This document shows, in pieces, positions 7,992 to 18,202 of a stretch of DNA of 64,000 nucleotides (position 1 is the first letter of the stretch; every line of letters begins with the position of its first letter). The position numbers and the translations under genes were made by a program. The DNA lies in assembly GCF_006716565.1 (NCBI RefSeq), contig NZ_VFPG01000002.1, positions 372,001 through 436,000 of the forward strand, in the 5' to 3' direction. The DNA comes from Nocardia bhagyanarayanae. GTDB lineage: Bacteria > Actinomycetota > Actinomycetes > Mycobacteriales > Mycobacteriaceae. The notes under the pieces were generated by a model. It made no database searches and was not told the DNA's origin. It was given only the letters and a program-made list of their open reading frames with translations.

Positions 7992-8416
7992 GCCTGTTTC
8001 CTCGTGTTCCTGTCGCTGAGTGGTATGTACTGAGAAGTCTTGCGCGTGCGACACGCCCGATGTGAACGGGTATCGCGACGCCGAAGATCGAGGGTACCAG
8101 CCGCCGCGCGGCACACGAAATCGCCGCGTCGGGGTCCGTTCACCGGTGCCGACCGTGAACGGACCGCGAGGGCGGGGCGACCACAACGGACGAGCAACCT
8201 CGGGGCATTCCTTTTCGCTGTCCGGTCGCGAGGGCCCGCTCGGCCTGCGAGACCCGGAAGTCGCCGCACTCGTCGCGGATGCGAAGTCGTTGTAGAGAGC
8301 ACCCGTCTGGCGTAGCGTCCCCACTGCAAGCACCGTTTGATCTTGAATGGTCGGATTTCGCAGCAATACCTCGTCTACCGGTAGCAATGGCTCGAGATGG
8401 CGGAAGGTGTGTCTGT
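7992..8416. other. Intergenic region between rpsT and aquaporin genes
   Basis: This 425-base spacer must hold the rpsT promoter and 5' leader (minus strand) and the aquaporin promoter (plus strand). I see no confident -35/-10 pair, no RNA gene and no coding frame with recognisable similarity. A GGAAGG ribosome-binding site for the aquaporin lies at 8402-8407. Confidence 0.5.
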
Positions 8417-9205
8417 ATGTCTCCCACGGCGCAGGAAGTCGTCGAAGAACTGGCCGAGGAAAGGCCGATTCCCGACGTGAAGAAATGGGCGGCCGAGGCG
8501 CTCGGCACGTTCGTTCTGGTGATGGGCGGTGTCGGCACGGCGGTGCTGGCCGGTGAGCGGGTCGGCGCGCTGGGAGTGGCGCTCGCCTTCGGTCTCACGC
8601 TGATGTTCCTGGTGTACGCGATCGGACCGATCTCGGGGTGCCACGTCAACCCCGCGGTCACCCTCGGCCAGCTCATCATGGGCAGGCTGACCCCGCTCAA
8701 CGCGGGCGGCTACGTGATCGCGCAGTTGATCGGCGCGTTCATCTCCGGTCTCGTGCTGTTCGCGATCGCGAAGAATCTGCCCTCCTACGACCGCAGGGTC
8801 GACGGCCTCGGCGCCAACGGCTGGGGCGCGCACAGCCCGTCGGCCAAGACCGGCCCGCTGGGTGAGGTCGTCGTGCAGAACGGCTACGGCATGGCCTCGA
8901 TGATCATCATCGAGGTGATGCTCACCGCGCTGCTGGTCTTCGTGGTGCTCGCCTCCACCGACCAGATCTCCGACGTGCCGCTGGCCGGTCTGTCCATCGG
9001 CGTCACCCTCGCGGTGATCCACCTGATCTCCATCCCGGTGGACAACACCTCGGTGAACCCCGCGCGCAGCCTCGGCGTCGCGTTCTATCAGGAGGGCGCG
9101 GCCGGGCAGGTGTGGGCGTTCATCGTCTTCCCGCTGATCGGCGGCGTGCTCGGCGCGCTGATCTACGGCCTGCTGTACGGCCGGAGCCGGGAGATGATCA
9201 GCTGA
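8417..9205 (+). CDS. MIP family aquaporin (AqpZ-type water channel)
   Basis: A 262-residue integral membrane protein with six helices and the two NPA half-helices, HVNPAVT and SVNPARS. The Phe of AFGL, the His of IHLISIP, the Thr before the second NPA region and the Arg of NPAR fit an AqpZ-type water selectivity filter rather than a glycerol facilitator. ATG 8417 is chosen because GGAAGG lies nine bases upstream and the protein then starts shortly before the first helix. A longer in-frame N-terminus exists but looks unnatural. It appears monocistronic. Confidence 0.92.
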   Translation: MSPTAQEVVEELAEERPIPDVKKWAAEALGTFVLVMGGVGTAVLAGERVGALGVALAFGLTLMFLVYAIGPISGCHVNPAVTLGQLIMGRLTPLNAGGYVIAQLIGAFISGLVLFAIAKNLPSYDRRVDGLGANGWGAHSPSAKTGPLGEVVVQNGYGMASMIIIEVMLTALLVFVVLASTDQISDVPLAGLSIGVTLAVIHLISIPVDNTSVNPARSLGVAFYQEGAAGQVWAFIVFPLIGGVLGALIYGLLYGRSREMIS

Positions 9206-9298
9206 GTTGGCCGCCGACCCGGCCGACCGGGGCGGACGATGGTAGATCGGACGAGTGGCCCCGATTCCGGCACCGGCTGGAACCGGGGCCGCTTCGTG

Positions 9299-9850
9299 TC
9301 AGCTCCAGTGGTACTCGACGACGAGCCGGTGGGCGACCAGATCGAAGGTCTTGCGGGCGAGGATGGCGCCCTCGCGGCGGATGCCCGCCTCGGGAACGTC
9401 GAGCACCCGGTCCAGGCGCACCCAGCTCGGCCTGCCGTCGTGGTCCCAGCTCCCGCTGCCGATGCCGAGCCAGTTACGGTCGTGTGCGCGTTCGGGATTC
9501 GAGGAGAGCATCAGGCCGAGCAGCGTGCGGCGGTCGCGGCCGACCACCAGCACCGGGCGGTCCTTGCCGTTGTTCGGGTCCTCCTCGTAGGGCACCCAGG
9601 TCCACACGATCTCGCCGGGATCGGCACGGCCGTCCAGGTGCGGGCAGTAGACGATCTGCCTGGCCCGCTGCGCGGTGGGCACCGGCGGCGACGCCGCGGG
9701 ACGCACGGATACGCCCCCGTCGCGGCGCTGCGCGAGCGAGCCGACCAGCCGATCCACCAGCCGAGGTCCCTGCTGCCGGACGATCTTGGGACCCTGCTCC
9801 TTCGCGATCAGGCTCAACTGCTTGCCGAGAGAGTTCCAACTTCGCGCCAT
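9299..9850 (-). CDS. PemK/MazF-like fold protein
   Basis: The product has 183 residues. After a basic, probably helical N-terminus (res. 1-60), the segment GEIVWTWVPYEED, then KDRPVLVVGR and SWVRLDRVLDVPE, matches the PemK/MazF barrel. No antitoxin gene is next to it, and its conserved position beside lepA matches Rv2405 in mycobacteria as I recall it, so it is more likely a stable housekeeping protein than an addiction toxin. ATG 9850 is divergent to lepA. Confidence 0.75.
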   Translation of the reverse strand: MARSWNSLGKQLSLIAKEQGPKIVRQQGPRLVDRLVGSLAQRRDGGVSVRPAASPPVPTAQRARQIVYCPHLDGRADPGEIVWTWVPYEEDPNNGKDRPVLVVGRDRRTLLGLMLSSNPERAHDRNWLGIGSGSWDHDGRPSWVRLDRVLDVPEAGIRREGAILARKTFDLVAHRLVVEYHWS

Positions 9851-9961
9851 CGTTGGAGGATAACGGTGTGGTGACGACTTCTCATCGGACCAGTGGACCG
9901 CGCCCACCCGCACCCATGGGACGATAGAGGGCAGTTTGCCGATACCCAGCTGAGGAGTGGA

Positions 9962-11812
9962 GTGCCCGCCAGCTTCGCCGACACGACGTTCACCGATCCG
10001 TCCCGGATCCGGAACTTCTGCATCATCGCGCACATCGACCACGGCAAGTCGACGCTGGCCGACCGGATGCTGCAGCTCACCGGTGTGGTCGAGGAGCGGG
10101 CGATGCGCGCCCAGTACCTGGACCGGATGGACATCGAGCGCGAACGCGGCATCACCATCAAGGCGCAGAACGTGCGGCTGCCGTGGCAGGTGGACGGCAC
10201 CGACTATGTGCTGCACCTCATCGACACCCCGGGCCACGTCGACTTCACCTACGAGGTGTCGCGCGCGCTGGAGGCCTGTGAGGGCGCGATCCTGCTGGTC
10301 GACGCCGCGCAGGGTATCGAAGCGCAGACCTTGGCCAACCTGTACCTGGCCATGGAACGGGATCTGACCATCATCCCGGTGCTGAACAAGATCGACCTAC
10401 CGGCCGCCGATCCGGATCGCTACGCCGCCGAGCTCGCCCACATCGTGGGTTGTGAGCCGGAGGACGTGCTGCGCGTCTCGGGCAAGACCGGAGTGGGCGT
10501 GCCGGAGCTGCTGAACAAGGTGATCGACCAGGTCCCGCCCCCGGTCGGCCAGGCCGACGCGCCCGCGCGCGCCCTGATCTTCGACTCGGTCTACGACACC
10601 TATCGCGGCGTGGTCACGTACGTGCGTGTGGTCGACGGCAAGCTGACCCCGCGCCAGAAGATCAAGATGATGTCCACCGGCGCCACCCACGAGCTGCTGG
10701 AGATCGGCATCGTCTCGCCCGAGCCCAAGCCCACCCAGGGCCTCGGTGTCGGCGAGGTGGGTTATCTGATCACCGGCGTGAAGGACGTGCGCCAGTCCAA
10801 GGTCGGTGACACCGTCACCACCGCGCGCGAGGGCGCGACCGAGGCGCTGACCGGTTATCGCGAACCGCGGCCGATGGTCTACTCCGGCTTGTACCCCGTC
10901 GACGGTTCGGACTACCCGGACCTGCGTGACGCCCTGGACAAGCTGCAGCTCAACGACGCCGCGCTGACCTACGTCCCGGAGACCTCGGTGGCGCTGGGCT
11001 TCGGCTTCCGCTGCGGCTTCCTGGGTCTGCTGCACATGGAGATCACCCGCGAGCGCCTGCAGCGCGAGTTCGGCCTGGACCTGATCTCGACCGCGCCCAA
11101 CGTGATCTACCGCGTGGTCATGGAGGACGGGCGCGAGCACATCGTCACCAACCCCTCGTACTGGCCGGAAGGCAAGGTGCGCCAGGCCTTCGAACCGGTC
11201 ACCAAGTGCACCGTCATCGCGCCGAGCGAGTTCATCGGCACCATCATGGAGCTGTGCCAGTCGCGGCGCGGTGAGCTGCTCGGCATGGACTACCTGTCCG
11301 AGACCCGCGTCGAGATGCGCTACATGCTGCCGATGGCGGAGATCATCTTCGATTTCTTCGATTCGCTGAAGTCGCGCACGCGCGGCTACGCCAGCCTGGA
11401 TTACGAAGAGGCGGGCGAGCAGGAGGCCGCGCTGGTGAAGGTGGACATCCTGCTGCAGGGTGAGGCCGTGGACGCGTTCAGTGCCATCGTGCACAAGGAC
11501 GCGGCTCAGGCCTACGGCAACAAGATGACCACCAAGCTGCGCGAGCTGATCCCGCGGCAGCAGTTCGAGGTCCCCATCCAGGCGGCGATCGGTTCGAAGA
11601 TCATCGCCCGCGAGAACATTCGCGCCATCCGTAAGGACGTGCTCGCCAAGTGCTACGGCGGTGACATCAGCCGTAAGCGCAAGCTGCTGGAGAAGCAGAA
11701 GGAGGGCAAGAAGCGCATGAAGACCATCGGTCGCGTGGACGTCCCCCAGGAAGCCTTCGTCGCGGCCCTCTCCTCGGATGCCCAGGCGGACAAGCCGAAA
11801 GACAAGAAGTAA
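9962..11812 (+). CDS. lepA: Elongation factor 4 (LepA)
   Basis: A 616-residue translational GTPase. G1 is AHIDHGKST (res. about 22-30), G2 region RGITIKAQ, G3 DTPGH and G4 NKIDLP. The EF4-specific C-terminal domain follows ([20 protein letters not shown] and [16 protein letters not shown]). EF4 acts on the ribosome, promoting back-translocation or late assembly. The GTG at 9962 follows GAGGAG closely and keeps the family N-terminus; a longer N-terminal extension in the frame is unlikely. Confidence 0.96.
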   Translation: MPASFADTTFTDPSRIRNFCIIAHIDHGKSTLADRMLQLTGVVEERAMRAQYLDRMDIERERGITIKAQNVRLPWQVDGTDYVLHLIDTPGHVDFTYEVSRALEACEGAILLVDAAQGIEAQTLANLYLAMERDLTIIPVLNKIDLPAADPDRYAAELAHIVGCEPEDVLRVSGKTGVGVPELLNKVIDQVPPPVGQADAPARALIFDSVYDTYRGVVTYVRVVDGKLTPRQKIKMMSTGATHELLEIGIVSPEPKPTQGLGVGEVGYLITGVKDVRQSKVGDTVTTAREGATEALTGYREPRPMVYSGLYPVDGSDYPDLRDALDKLQLNDAALTYVPETSVALGFGFRCGFLGLLHMEITRERLQREFGLDLISTAPNVIYRVVMEDGREHIVTNPSYWPEGKVRQAFEPVTKCTVIAPSEFIGTIMELCQSRRGELLGMDYLSETRVEMRYMLPMAEIIFDFFDSLKSRTRGYASLDYEEAGEQEAALVKVDILLQGEAVDAFSAIVHKDAAQAYGNKMTTKLRELIPRQQFEVPIQAAIGSKIIARENIRAIRKDVLAKCYGGDISRKRKLLEKQKEGKKRMKTIGRVDVPQEAFVAALSSDAQADKPKDKK

Positions 11813-11957
11813 GGGAGTTTTCGGGCGCGGGCCGAGTGGTCGTGCAGTCCACCGTGCCCGCGAAAAGGGGGCTTCCGTTCCGGTTGGCAGGATGGCAAGG
11901 TTGTTGTGCTCGTCACCGTCATGCGCTCCGCTTTCCTGGAGAATGTGACAACTGGGT

Positions 11958-11990
11958 TTTCCGGAAATATCCTCGAGTGATCTTCACTCG
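11958..11990. promoter_or_regulatory. Palindromes upstream of the dynamin operon
   Basis: The 228-base gap after lepA contains TTTCCGGAAA (11958-11967), a perfect 10-bp palindrome, and CGAGTGA-TCT-TCACTCG (11974-11990), a perfect 7-bp inverted repeat. They lie 50-85 bases before the low-complexity protein gene and are candidate regulator sites. The second could also be a weak transcriptional terminator for lepA. Confidence 0.4.
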
Positions 11991-12040
11991 GTCTTCCCGG
12001 GGTGGTGAGGATTGCTGGAAACCCGAGATGTGGAGCTTGC

Positions 12041-14224
12041 ATGACGCGTGACCTGCCTTTCGACGACGACACCGAGGTTGCCGAGCCCGAGGGGGACATC
12101 GCGTACCGTGTGGCGACCGGCGTCGCGCGCGTCGCGAGGGCCGGAGCGTACGTGACCGGCGGCGCCCTGATCGCCTCCAACGGCGGCGGAGTTCCGGCCC
12201 AACCGGATGGACAGCGTCTGGACAGCTGGAACGCGGGCTGGGCGCAAACGACCGACCCGGATCCCGATGTGCCGAGCCCCGTTGTCACCTTCCCGGATCC
12301 GGACCCCGATTCGCTGCCGCTCGCGCCGCCGCTCACCGCGGGTCCGCCGAACGCCGTCACCGCGCCGCTGCCGTCCACGCCCGGGTTCGAGCTCGGGCCC
12401 GCGCCCAAGCCGTCCGAGGACTACTGGACCAACAACCGCCCCGGCGAAACGGAGACCGAGTCGCCGTACGAGTGGTGGGACAGTCAGGGCGCCCCGAGCC
12501 CCGGCTTCGCCCCGACGCCGGGGTTCTCCGAGACTCCGGAGTACGGGGAGTGGAACCAGAGCCCGAGCGCGCCCGCCGAGTCCGCGCCCGGTTCGGCGTC
12601 GCCGTACGAATGGTGGGATCAGCAGGGTTTCGGCCTGCCGGGCCACGGACTGGGCCCGGCAGGGCACGGTTTCGGTATGCCGGGTAGTGACGGCTTCGTC
12701 GCGCCGGGCTCCAATCCGTTTGCGCTGCCGAAGATCCCCGCCGCCAAGGAGGCGAGCGACGGCGCGTCCGCCGGTGACAGCGCCCTGCCCGCCGACAACC
12801 TGTTCCGGACCGGCGACATGTTCGACGGGGTGGGGGCCGCGCCGGGGGACTTCGGCGTGTACCTGGGCGCCGACGCGAGCGCGGAGATCTGGACCCACTT
12901 GGACGTCGATTTCGGCGTCACCCCCGAAGGCGTGTACCTGACCACCGATCTGCGGGTCGAGGCCTCCGCGGGACTTACCGTGAAGTCGGCGGCGGGCACC
13001 AACATCGGCGACCAGCTCGACAACTTCTCGGACTGGCTCGAGGGTTCGCGCCCGGAGAGCGGCGCCGCCCGTGGCGCGGACCAGCAGCAGCCCGGTGCGA
13101 CGGCCGGTGGCACCGGTCTCGCGAGCGGTCTCTCGACTTCTGCCGCGCCTGCACCCGCGCCGGTCGCGCACGCGGCGCCCGCGCTCGCCGCACCGCAGCC
13201 GGTCGCTCCCGCGGTGGCCGCGGCGCCCGCGCCCGTGGCTCATGTCGCGACGTCCGCGCCCGTGGCTCCCGCGGTGGCCGCGCCCGCGGCCGTCGCCGCG
13301 CCCGCCGCTGTCGCCGCCCCCGTGGCGGCGACTCCGCTGCAGACCACGATTCAGCCGGAGGCCGCGACGACGCCCATCGCGAACGTCTTCGGCACGCCGG
13401 CGGGTCCGTCCCCGCTGACCGCGCCCGCGGCCGCGGTGCCCGCGCTGTTCGATCAGCACGTGCGGCCGACCACCGGCCCGTCGCCGGTGACCGGCGTCCC
13501 CAACCCGGCCGACACCTACCCGGGGACCACCGCGCCGACCACGATCACCCAGACGGTGCCGACGCCCAGCGTGCCGACTCCGACCAAGCCGGACACCGGC
13601 ACCGTGCCGACCCTGGAACCGGGCGTCACCAAGGTGCCGGGCGTGACCGTCCTGCCCACGCCGGGCGGCGGCGCCGACGTGATCACCAAGACGCCCGGCG
13701 TCACGGTGACCCCGCAGCCGTCCACCCCCGACGTCGACATCACCACCCCGGGCGGCGGAACCACCGGCGGCGGCACCGGAACGACCGGCGGAAGCACGGG
13801 GACCACGGGCGGCAACACCGGCGGCGGCGCCGGGACGGGCGGCGGCACCGGCACCGGCGGTACGGCCAACCCGGGCACGACCTACCCCACCGGCGGCCAG
13901 AGCACCCCCGACGTCCCCACGGTCTCGGTGCCTTCGCAGCCCCCGACGTACGACGCGCCGACGCAGGCGCCTACCGTTCCTTCTGTCGATGTCGACGCGC
14001 CGTCGGTCGTCGTGCCGACGCCGGTCACGCCGGTCAAGCCGCCGGTACTGGTCGAGCCGCCGAAGACGCGCCCGATCAGCGACGAGCTCGACCACGCGAG
14101 CTACCACCAGGTGGTCGCGCAGATGCCGATCGAGCACGGCGGACTGGGCGCGGGGCTGCTGCCGGGGACCACCATGACCGAGACACACCACCCGATCGCG
14201 GGACCGGACGTAACCCTGGTCTGA
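12041..14224 (+). CDS. Low-complexity Pro/Ala/Gly-rich protein, possible IniB-like partner of the dynamin GTPase
   Basis: A 727-residue protein. An N-terminal segment with a hydrophobic patch (ARAGAYVTGGALIASNGGG, about res. 28-47) is followed by an acidic Pro-rich part in which SPYEWWD occurs twice (res. about 141 and 187). A probable folded module covers about res. 269-335 (DFGVYLGADASAEIW...). Ala/Pro/Val repeats and a Gly/Thr-rich run near res. 565-610 follow. No family is recognised. It sits 73 bp upstream of a dynamin-like GTPase, like iniB before iniA in mycobacteria, and is probably co-transcribed. ATG 12041 has GGAG five bases upstream. IniB homology is inference from position and composition. 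Confidence 0.7.
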   Translation: MTRDLPFDDDTEVAEPEGDIAYRVATGVARVARAGAYVTGGALIASNGGGVPAQPDGQRLDSWNAGWAQTTDPDPDVPSPVVTFPDPDPDSLPLAPPLTAGPPNAVTAPLPSTPGFELGPAPKPSEDYWTNNRPGETETESPYEWWDSQGAPSPGFAPTPGFSETPEYGEWNQSPSAPAESAPGSASPYEWWDQQGFGLPGHGLGPAGHGFGMPGSDGFVAPGSNPFALPKIPAAKEASDGASAGDSALPADNLFRTGDMFDGVGAAPGDFGVYLGADASAEIWTHLDVDFGVTPEGVYLTTDLRVEASAGLTVKSAAGTNIGDQLDNFSDWLEGSRPESGAARGADQQQPGATAGGTGLASGLSTSAAPAPAPVAHAAPALAAPQPVAPAVAAAPAPVAHVATSAPVAPAVAAPAAVAAPAAVAAPVAATPLQTTIQPEAATTPIANVFGTPAGPSPLTAPAAAVPALFDQHVRPTTGPSPVTGVPNPADTYPGTTAPTTITQTVPTPSVPTPTKPDTGTVPTLEPGVTKVPGVTVLPTPGGGADVITKTPGVTVTPQPSTPDVDITTPGGGTTGGGTGTTGGSTGTTGGNTGGGAGTGGGTGTGGTANPGTTYPTGGQSTPDVPTVSVPSQPPTYDAPTQAPTVPSVDVDAPSVVVPTPVTPVKPPVLVEPPKTRPISDELDHASYHQVVAQMPIEHGGLGAGLLPGTTMTETHHPIAGPDVTLV

Positions 14225-14297
14225 ACCGGATCAGCGGTGGTCCGGGAGCACGCACGCCGTATTCGTCGAGCGCGAGAACGAGGAGTTAGGAGGAGGC

Positions 14298-16088
14298 TTG
14301 TCTGCCGCAGCCGGGCTGGAGTCCGCGACGGTGAAACACCCGGACGCGATGGCACCGCTCATCCGGGTACTGGACGAACTGCGGGAGATGGCTCGCTCCG
14401 CGGGCCGCGACGACCTCGGCGGTCGGCTGAGCATGGTTCGTGCCAGGATCGGGGACCCGCGGGTCCGTCTCGTCGTTGTCGGCGATCCGAAGAACGGCAT
14501 GAGCACGCTCGTCAACAGCCTGGTAGGGGCGCAGGTGAGCGCCACCGAGACGGCACTGAGCGCACCGGTGATCGTGGAGTACGGCCCGGAGCCGACCGCC
14601 ACGCTGGTCAGGTCGACCGGGCCGGGCCGCACCGAGCGCCAGCCGGTGGACCCGCTGAATCCCGGTCCCGCGCTGGCCGCGCACGGCGTGATCCGCGCCG
14701 AATTCACCGAGCCGAGTGCGCTGCTCGCCGACGGCATCGTCCTGATGGACGCGCCGGGCTCCGGCGACGAGCACACCCGCTGGTCGATGATCGCGGCCGC
14801 CGACGCCGTGCTCTACGTCGCGGAGGCGTCGGCCGAGCTGACCCCCGTGCAGCTGGAGTATCTGCAGCGGGTGCAGCAGCTCTGTCCGACGGTCATCTGC
14901 GTGCTCAACAAGATCGACGTGCACCCGCAGTGGTCGCACGTGCAGCAGCGCAACCGCGATCTGCTCGACGCGGCCGGTCTCGGCTTCGCGGTGGCGCCGG
15001 TCTCCGCGCTGCTGCACCGGCAGGCGGGCAGCTACCAGCGCGACATCGAGTCCGGGGTGCCGCAGCTGATCGACCACCTGCGCGACTACGTGGTGGCGCG
15101 CGCCGATGCGGTGGCCCGTGACGCGGCCCTGCGTGACATCCGGCTTGTGGCAGACCATCTCGCGGTCACCCTGTACACCGAGGCCGAGGCGCTGCGCGAT
15201 CCGCGCCGCCGCGCCCAGATCACCGAGCAGCTGATCGCGGCCCGCGACGAGGCCGATCAGTTGCGCCAGCGCACCGCCAACTGGCAGGTCGCCTTGGCCG
15301 ACGGCGCCACCGAGCTGATGGCCGATATCGAGCACGACCTGCGCCACCGGCTGCGCAGCCTGGTGCGCGACGCCGAGGCCGAGATCGCGCAGACCGATCC
15401 GGCGCGCGGCTGGAAGGAGTTCGGCGCCGACCTGGACGCGCGCATCTGCGAGGCCGTCGAGGAGAACTTCGTCATGGCGCACTACCGGTCGGTGGAGCTG
15501 TGCGAGCAGGTGGCCGCGAAGTTCCCCGCCGACAATCGCACCCCGCCGCTGCCCGACCTACGCCTGACCAACCCTGGTGAGGTGCTGGAGGCAGTGGCTC
15601 CGCTGGAGTCGCTCGACAGCGCGAAAGGCGGTGTGACCGAACAGATTCTGTCCGGTCTGCGCGGTTCCTACGGCGGTATCCTGATGGTCGGTCTCGCCAC
15701 CAGCCTGCTCGGCATGTCGCTGGTGAACTGGTACTCGGCGGGCGCGGGCGTGCTGCTCGGCGTCAACGCGATCTGGGACGACCGCAAGAACCGCAAGCTG
15801 CGCCGTCGCGCCGAGGCCAAGGTCGCGGTGGCCAGGCTGATGGACGACGTGATCTTCCAGGTGAGCAAGGAATCGCGAAACCGGTTGCGCGCCATGCAGC
15901 GAACGCTGCGCGACCACTTCACCGACATCGCCACCGACGCGCTGCGCACGGCCGACGAGGCACTGCGCGTCGCGGAGGACGCCTACGGCAAGTACGGCGA
16001 CCGTCGCGAGGACCGCATCGCCGAACTCGACAGCAGTCTCGGCAAGCTGCGGGCCGTCCGCGACCGCGCCGACACCCTCGCCGCCTGA
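14298..16088 (+). CDS. Dynamin-like GTPase (IniA/IniC type) with altered P-loop
   Basis: A 596-residue bacterial dynamin-like protein. The G domain has GDPKNGMS at res. 62-69, where the invariant P-loop lysine (GxxxxGKS) is Met; G3 is DAPG (res. 151-154) and G4 NKID (res. 204-207). Helical stalk regions flank a hydrophobic segment at about res. 459-490 (GILMVGLATSLLGMSLVNWY), the expected membrane paddle, followed by a basic RKNRKLRRR stretch. Such proteins remodel or repair the inner membrane; IniA/IniC are isoniazid-induced in mycobacteria. The TTG start follows AGGAGG-rich sequence; GTG 14331 is an alternative. The Lys-to-Met change may weaken or change nucleotide binding. Confidence 0.88.
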   Translation: MSAAAGLESATVKHPDAMAPLIRVLDELREMARSAGRDDLGGRLSMVRARIGDPRVRLVVVGDPKNGMSTLVNSLVGAQVSATETALSAPVIVEYGPEPTATLVRSTGPGRTERQPVDPLNPGPALAAHGVIRAEFTEPSALLADGIVLMDAPGSGDEHTRWSMIAAADAVLYVAEASAELTPVQLEYLQRVQQLCPTVICVLNKIDVHPQWSHVQQRNRDLLDAAGLGFAVAPVSALLHRQAGSYQRDIESGVPQLIDHLRDYVVARADAVARDAALRDIRLVADHLAVTLYTEAEALRDPRRRAQITEQLIAARDEADQLRQRTANWQVALADGATELMADIEHDLRHRLRSLVRDAEAEIAQTDPARGWKEFGADLDARICEAVEENFVMAHYRSVELCEQVAAKFPADNRTPPLPDLRLTNPGEVLEAVAPLESLDSAKGGVTEQILSGLRGSYGGILMVGLATSLLGMSLVNWYSAGAGVLLGVNAIWDDRKNRKLRRRAEAKVAVARLMDDVIFQVSKESRNRLRAMQRTLRDHFTDIATDALRTADEALRVAEDAYGKYGDRREDRIAELDSSLGKLRAVRDRADTLAA

Positions 16089-16130
16089 CACCGTCCGACG
16101 CCGATCCGTGGGCGGGTCCGCCCGAGCCGC

Positions 16131-18119
16131 TCAGACCGGGCCGATCGGCGGGGAATGGGCGGGCTGGAACTGTCCGGCCTCACGCCGCTCCTCGGCCCTG
16201 ATCACGTGCGTCACCGCGTTGATCAGCGCCAGATGGGTGAACGCCTGCGGGTAGTTGCCCAGATGACGTCCGCTGCGCGGGTCGATCTCCTCGGCGTAGA
16301 GGCGCAGCGGGCTGGCGAAGCCGAGCAGACGCTCGCACAGGTGCCTGGCCCGCTGCAGTTCGCCGATCTCGACCAGCGCGGACACCAGCCAGAACGAGCA
16401 GATCGTGAAAGTGCCCTCCTCGCCGGACAGCCCGTCGTCGGTGGTCTCGGTGCGATAGCGCAGCACCAGCCCGTTGTCGGTGAGCCGGTCGGCGATGGCG
16501 AGCACGGTGGCCCGCACGCGGTGATCGTCGGGCGGCAGGAATCGGGTCAGCACCACCAGCAGCAGCGAGGCGTCCAAGGTGTTCCCGCCGTAGGTCTGGG
16601 TGAAGACGCCTTCGCTGGTCACGCCGTTGGCGAGGACGTCGTCCCTGATCTCCTCGGCGATCGCGTACCACTCGGTGGCGCGCTGGAACTGGCCGTGCAT
16701 CTCGGCGAGTTTGGCGCCGCGATCCAGCGCCACCCAGCACATCACCTTCGAGGACGTGAAGTGCTGGGTTTCCCCGCGCACCTCCCAAATGCCTCGGTCG
16801 GGCTCGCGCCAGTGCTTGATCGCGGCGTTCACCTGCCGCTCCAGCAGCGGCCACAGCGTTTCCGGAACCTGCTGGCGCGACTTCACATACAGATACACCG
16901 TGTCGAGCATGGTGCCCCAGATGTCGTGCTGGTCCTGGTTGAACGCGGCGTTGCCGATGCGGACCGGCTGGGCGCCGTCGTAGCCCTTCAGATACTCCAG
17001 TTCGCTCTCGACGATGTCGCGTTCGCCGCCGATGCCGTAAAGCACTTGGAGCTCGACGGGTTCGCCGTGCGCACCGGTGGTCGCGTCGTTGAGGAAGCAG
17101 AAGAAGTCGTCGGCCTCGCGGTCGAGTCCGAGTGTGTACAGGCCCCACAGCGCGAAGCTGGAGTCGCGCACCCAGCTGTAGCGGTAGTCCCAATTGCGTT
17201 CCCCGCCCGGGGTTTCCGGAAGTGACGTGGTTGCCGCGGCCATCAGCGCTCCGGTCGGCGCGTAGGTCAGGCCCTTGAGTGTCAACGCGCTGCGCTGTAA
17301 GTAGTTGCGCCACGGGTGATCCGGGAAATTGCCGAGGGTGATCCACTGCCGCCAGCATTCGATGGTGGCCCACATCTTCTGCGCCGCCTCCTCGAACGTC
17401 CGCGGGGCGGGCAGATCCGACCAGGTGAGCGCGACGAAGATCTGATCGCCTTCCTTCATCCTGGTACGCGCGCGAGCTTCGCGCCCCTCCAGGCCGAGGC
17501 GCAGATCGGTGGTGAGCACCAGGCTCGGGCCGCCGCTGGGATCGATGGTGCGCACCGCGGTGGCCTCTTCGTAGACCTTGCCGGTGTATTCCCAGCGGGC
17601 GGTGTCACGGTGGTAATCGAAGGAAGGCTGGCAGCTCATCTCCAGCTCGGCGGTGCCGTTCACGCACTTCACCGTGCGCAGCAACACGTGCTCGGCGTCC
17701 CAGTCCATCGGCGTGCGGCGGTAGGTCTTGCTGCGCTGATCGTTGTTGTGCCACGGGCCGAGTACCAGCGCGTCGCGCACGATGAGCCAGCCGGTCTCGG
17801 TCTGCCAAGTGGTCTCCAGGATCATGCCGCCGGGCAGGTAGCGACGCGCCGCCGGCACGTTGACGCCGTACGGGCCGATCCGGAAGTGCCCGGCGCTGCG
17901 ATCGAGCATCGCGCCGAAAATGCTGGGGGAGTCGGGGCGCGGTACGCACATCCACTCGACCGCGCCGTTGCTCGCGACCAGGCAATTGGTCTCGCAGTCG
18001 GAGAGGAAGGCGTAGTCGTCGATGGGCGGATGAGCGCCGCGGTGCCTGCTCGGAGACAGCGCACTCAGCACTGGCAGGTCGTCGGGCTTGTCGATGCTCA
18101 GATCATCCGTTGACGCCAT
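16131..18119 (-). CDS. GH15 family glycosidase, probable trehalase
   Basis: A 662-residue glycoside hydrolase family 15 protein. The N-terminal beta-domain begins with the conserved IDDYAFLSDCETNCLVASNG segment. The (alpha/alpha)6 barrel contains RNWDYRYSWVRDSSFAL (res. about 306-322, the acid-side motif) and GEEGTFTICSFW (about 564-575, carrying the second catalytic Glu). Its position beside lepA matches mycobacterial Rv2402, reported to be a trehalase, so trehalose hydrolysis to glucose is the best guess; glucoamylase-like activity on other glucosides is possible. No signal peptide is visible, so it acts in the cytoplasm. Confidence 0.88.
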   Translation of the reverse strand: MASTDDLSIDKPDDLPVLSALSPSRHRGAHPPIDDYAFLSDCETNCLVASNGAVEWMCVPRPDSPSIFGAMLDRSAGHFRIGPYGVNVPAARRYLPGGMILETTWQTETGWLIVRDALVLGPWHNNDQRSKTYRRTPMDWDAEHVLLRTVKCVNGTAELEMSCQPSFDYHRDTARWEYTGKVYEEATAVRTIDPSGGPSLVLTTDLRLGLEGREARARTRMKEGDQIFVALTWSDLPAPRTFEEAAQKMWATIECWRQWITLGNFPDHPWRNYLQRSALTLKGLTYAPTGALMAAATTSLPETPGGERNWDYRYSWVRDSSFALWGLYTLGLDREADDFFCFLNDATTGAHGEPVELQVLYGIGGERDIVESELEYLKGYDGAQPVRIGNAAFNQDQHDIWGTMLDTVYLYVKSRQQVPETLWPLLERQVNAAIKHWREPDRGIWEVRGETQHFTSSKVMCWVALDRGAKLAEMHGQFQRATEWYAIAEEIRDDVLANGVTSEGVFTQTYGGNTLDASLLLVVLTRFLPPDDHRVRATVLAIADRLTDNGLVLRYRTETTDDGLSGEEGTFTICSFWLVSALVEIGELQRARHLCERLLGFASPLRLYAEEIDPRSGRHLGNYPQAFTHLALINAVTHVIRAEERREAGQFQPAHSPPIGPV

Positions 18120-18202
18120 ACCCCATGATGTGTGCCACGCGCGCCCGCCGTCCACCGAATGCGCCGGTCGGTTGCTCGGCTCGGGCCAGTAGGCTGGTAT
18201 TC

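Noticed and set aside
9299..9850. Toxin-antitoxin module for the PemK/MazF-like gene
   Set aside because: No antitoxin gene adjoins it, and a homologue sits beside lepA in other actinobacteria, so an addiction module is not supported.
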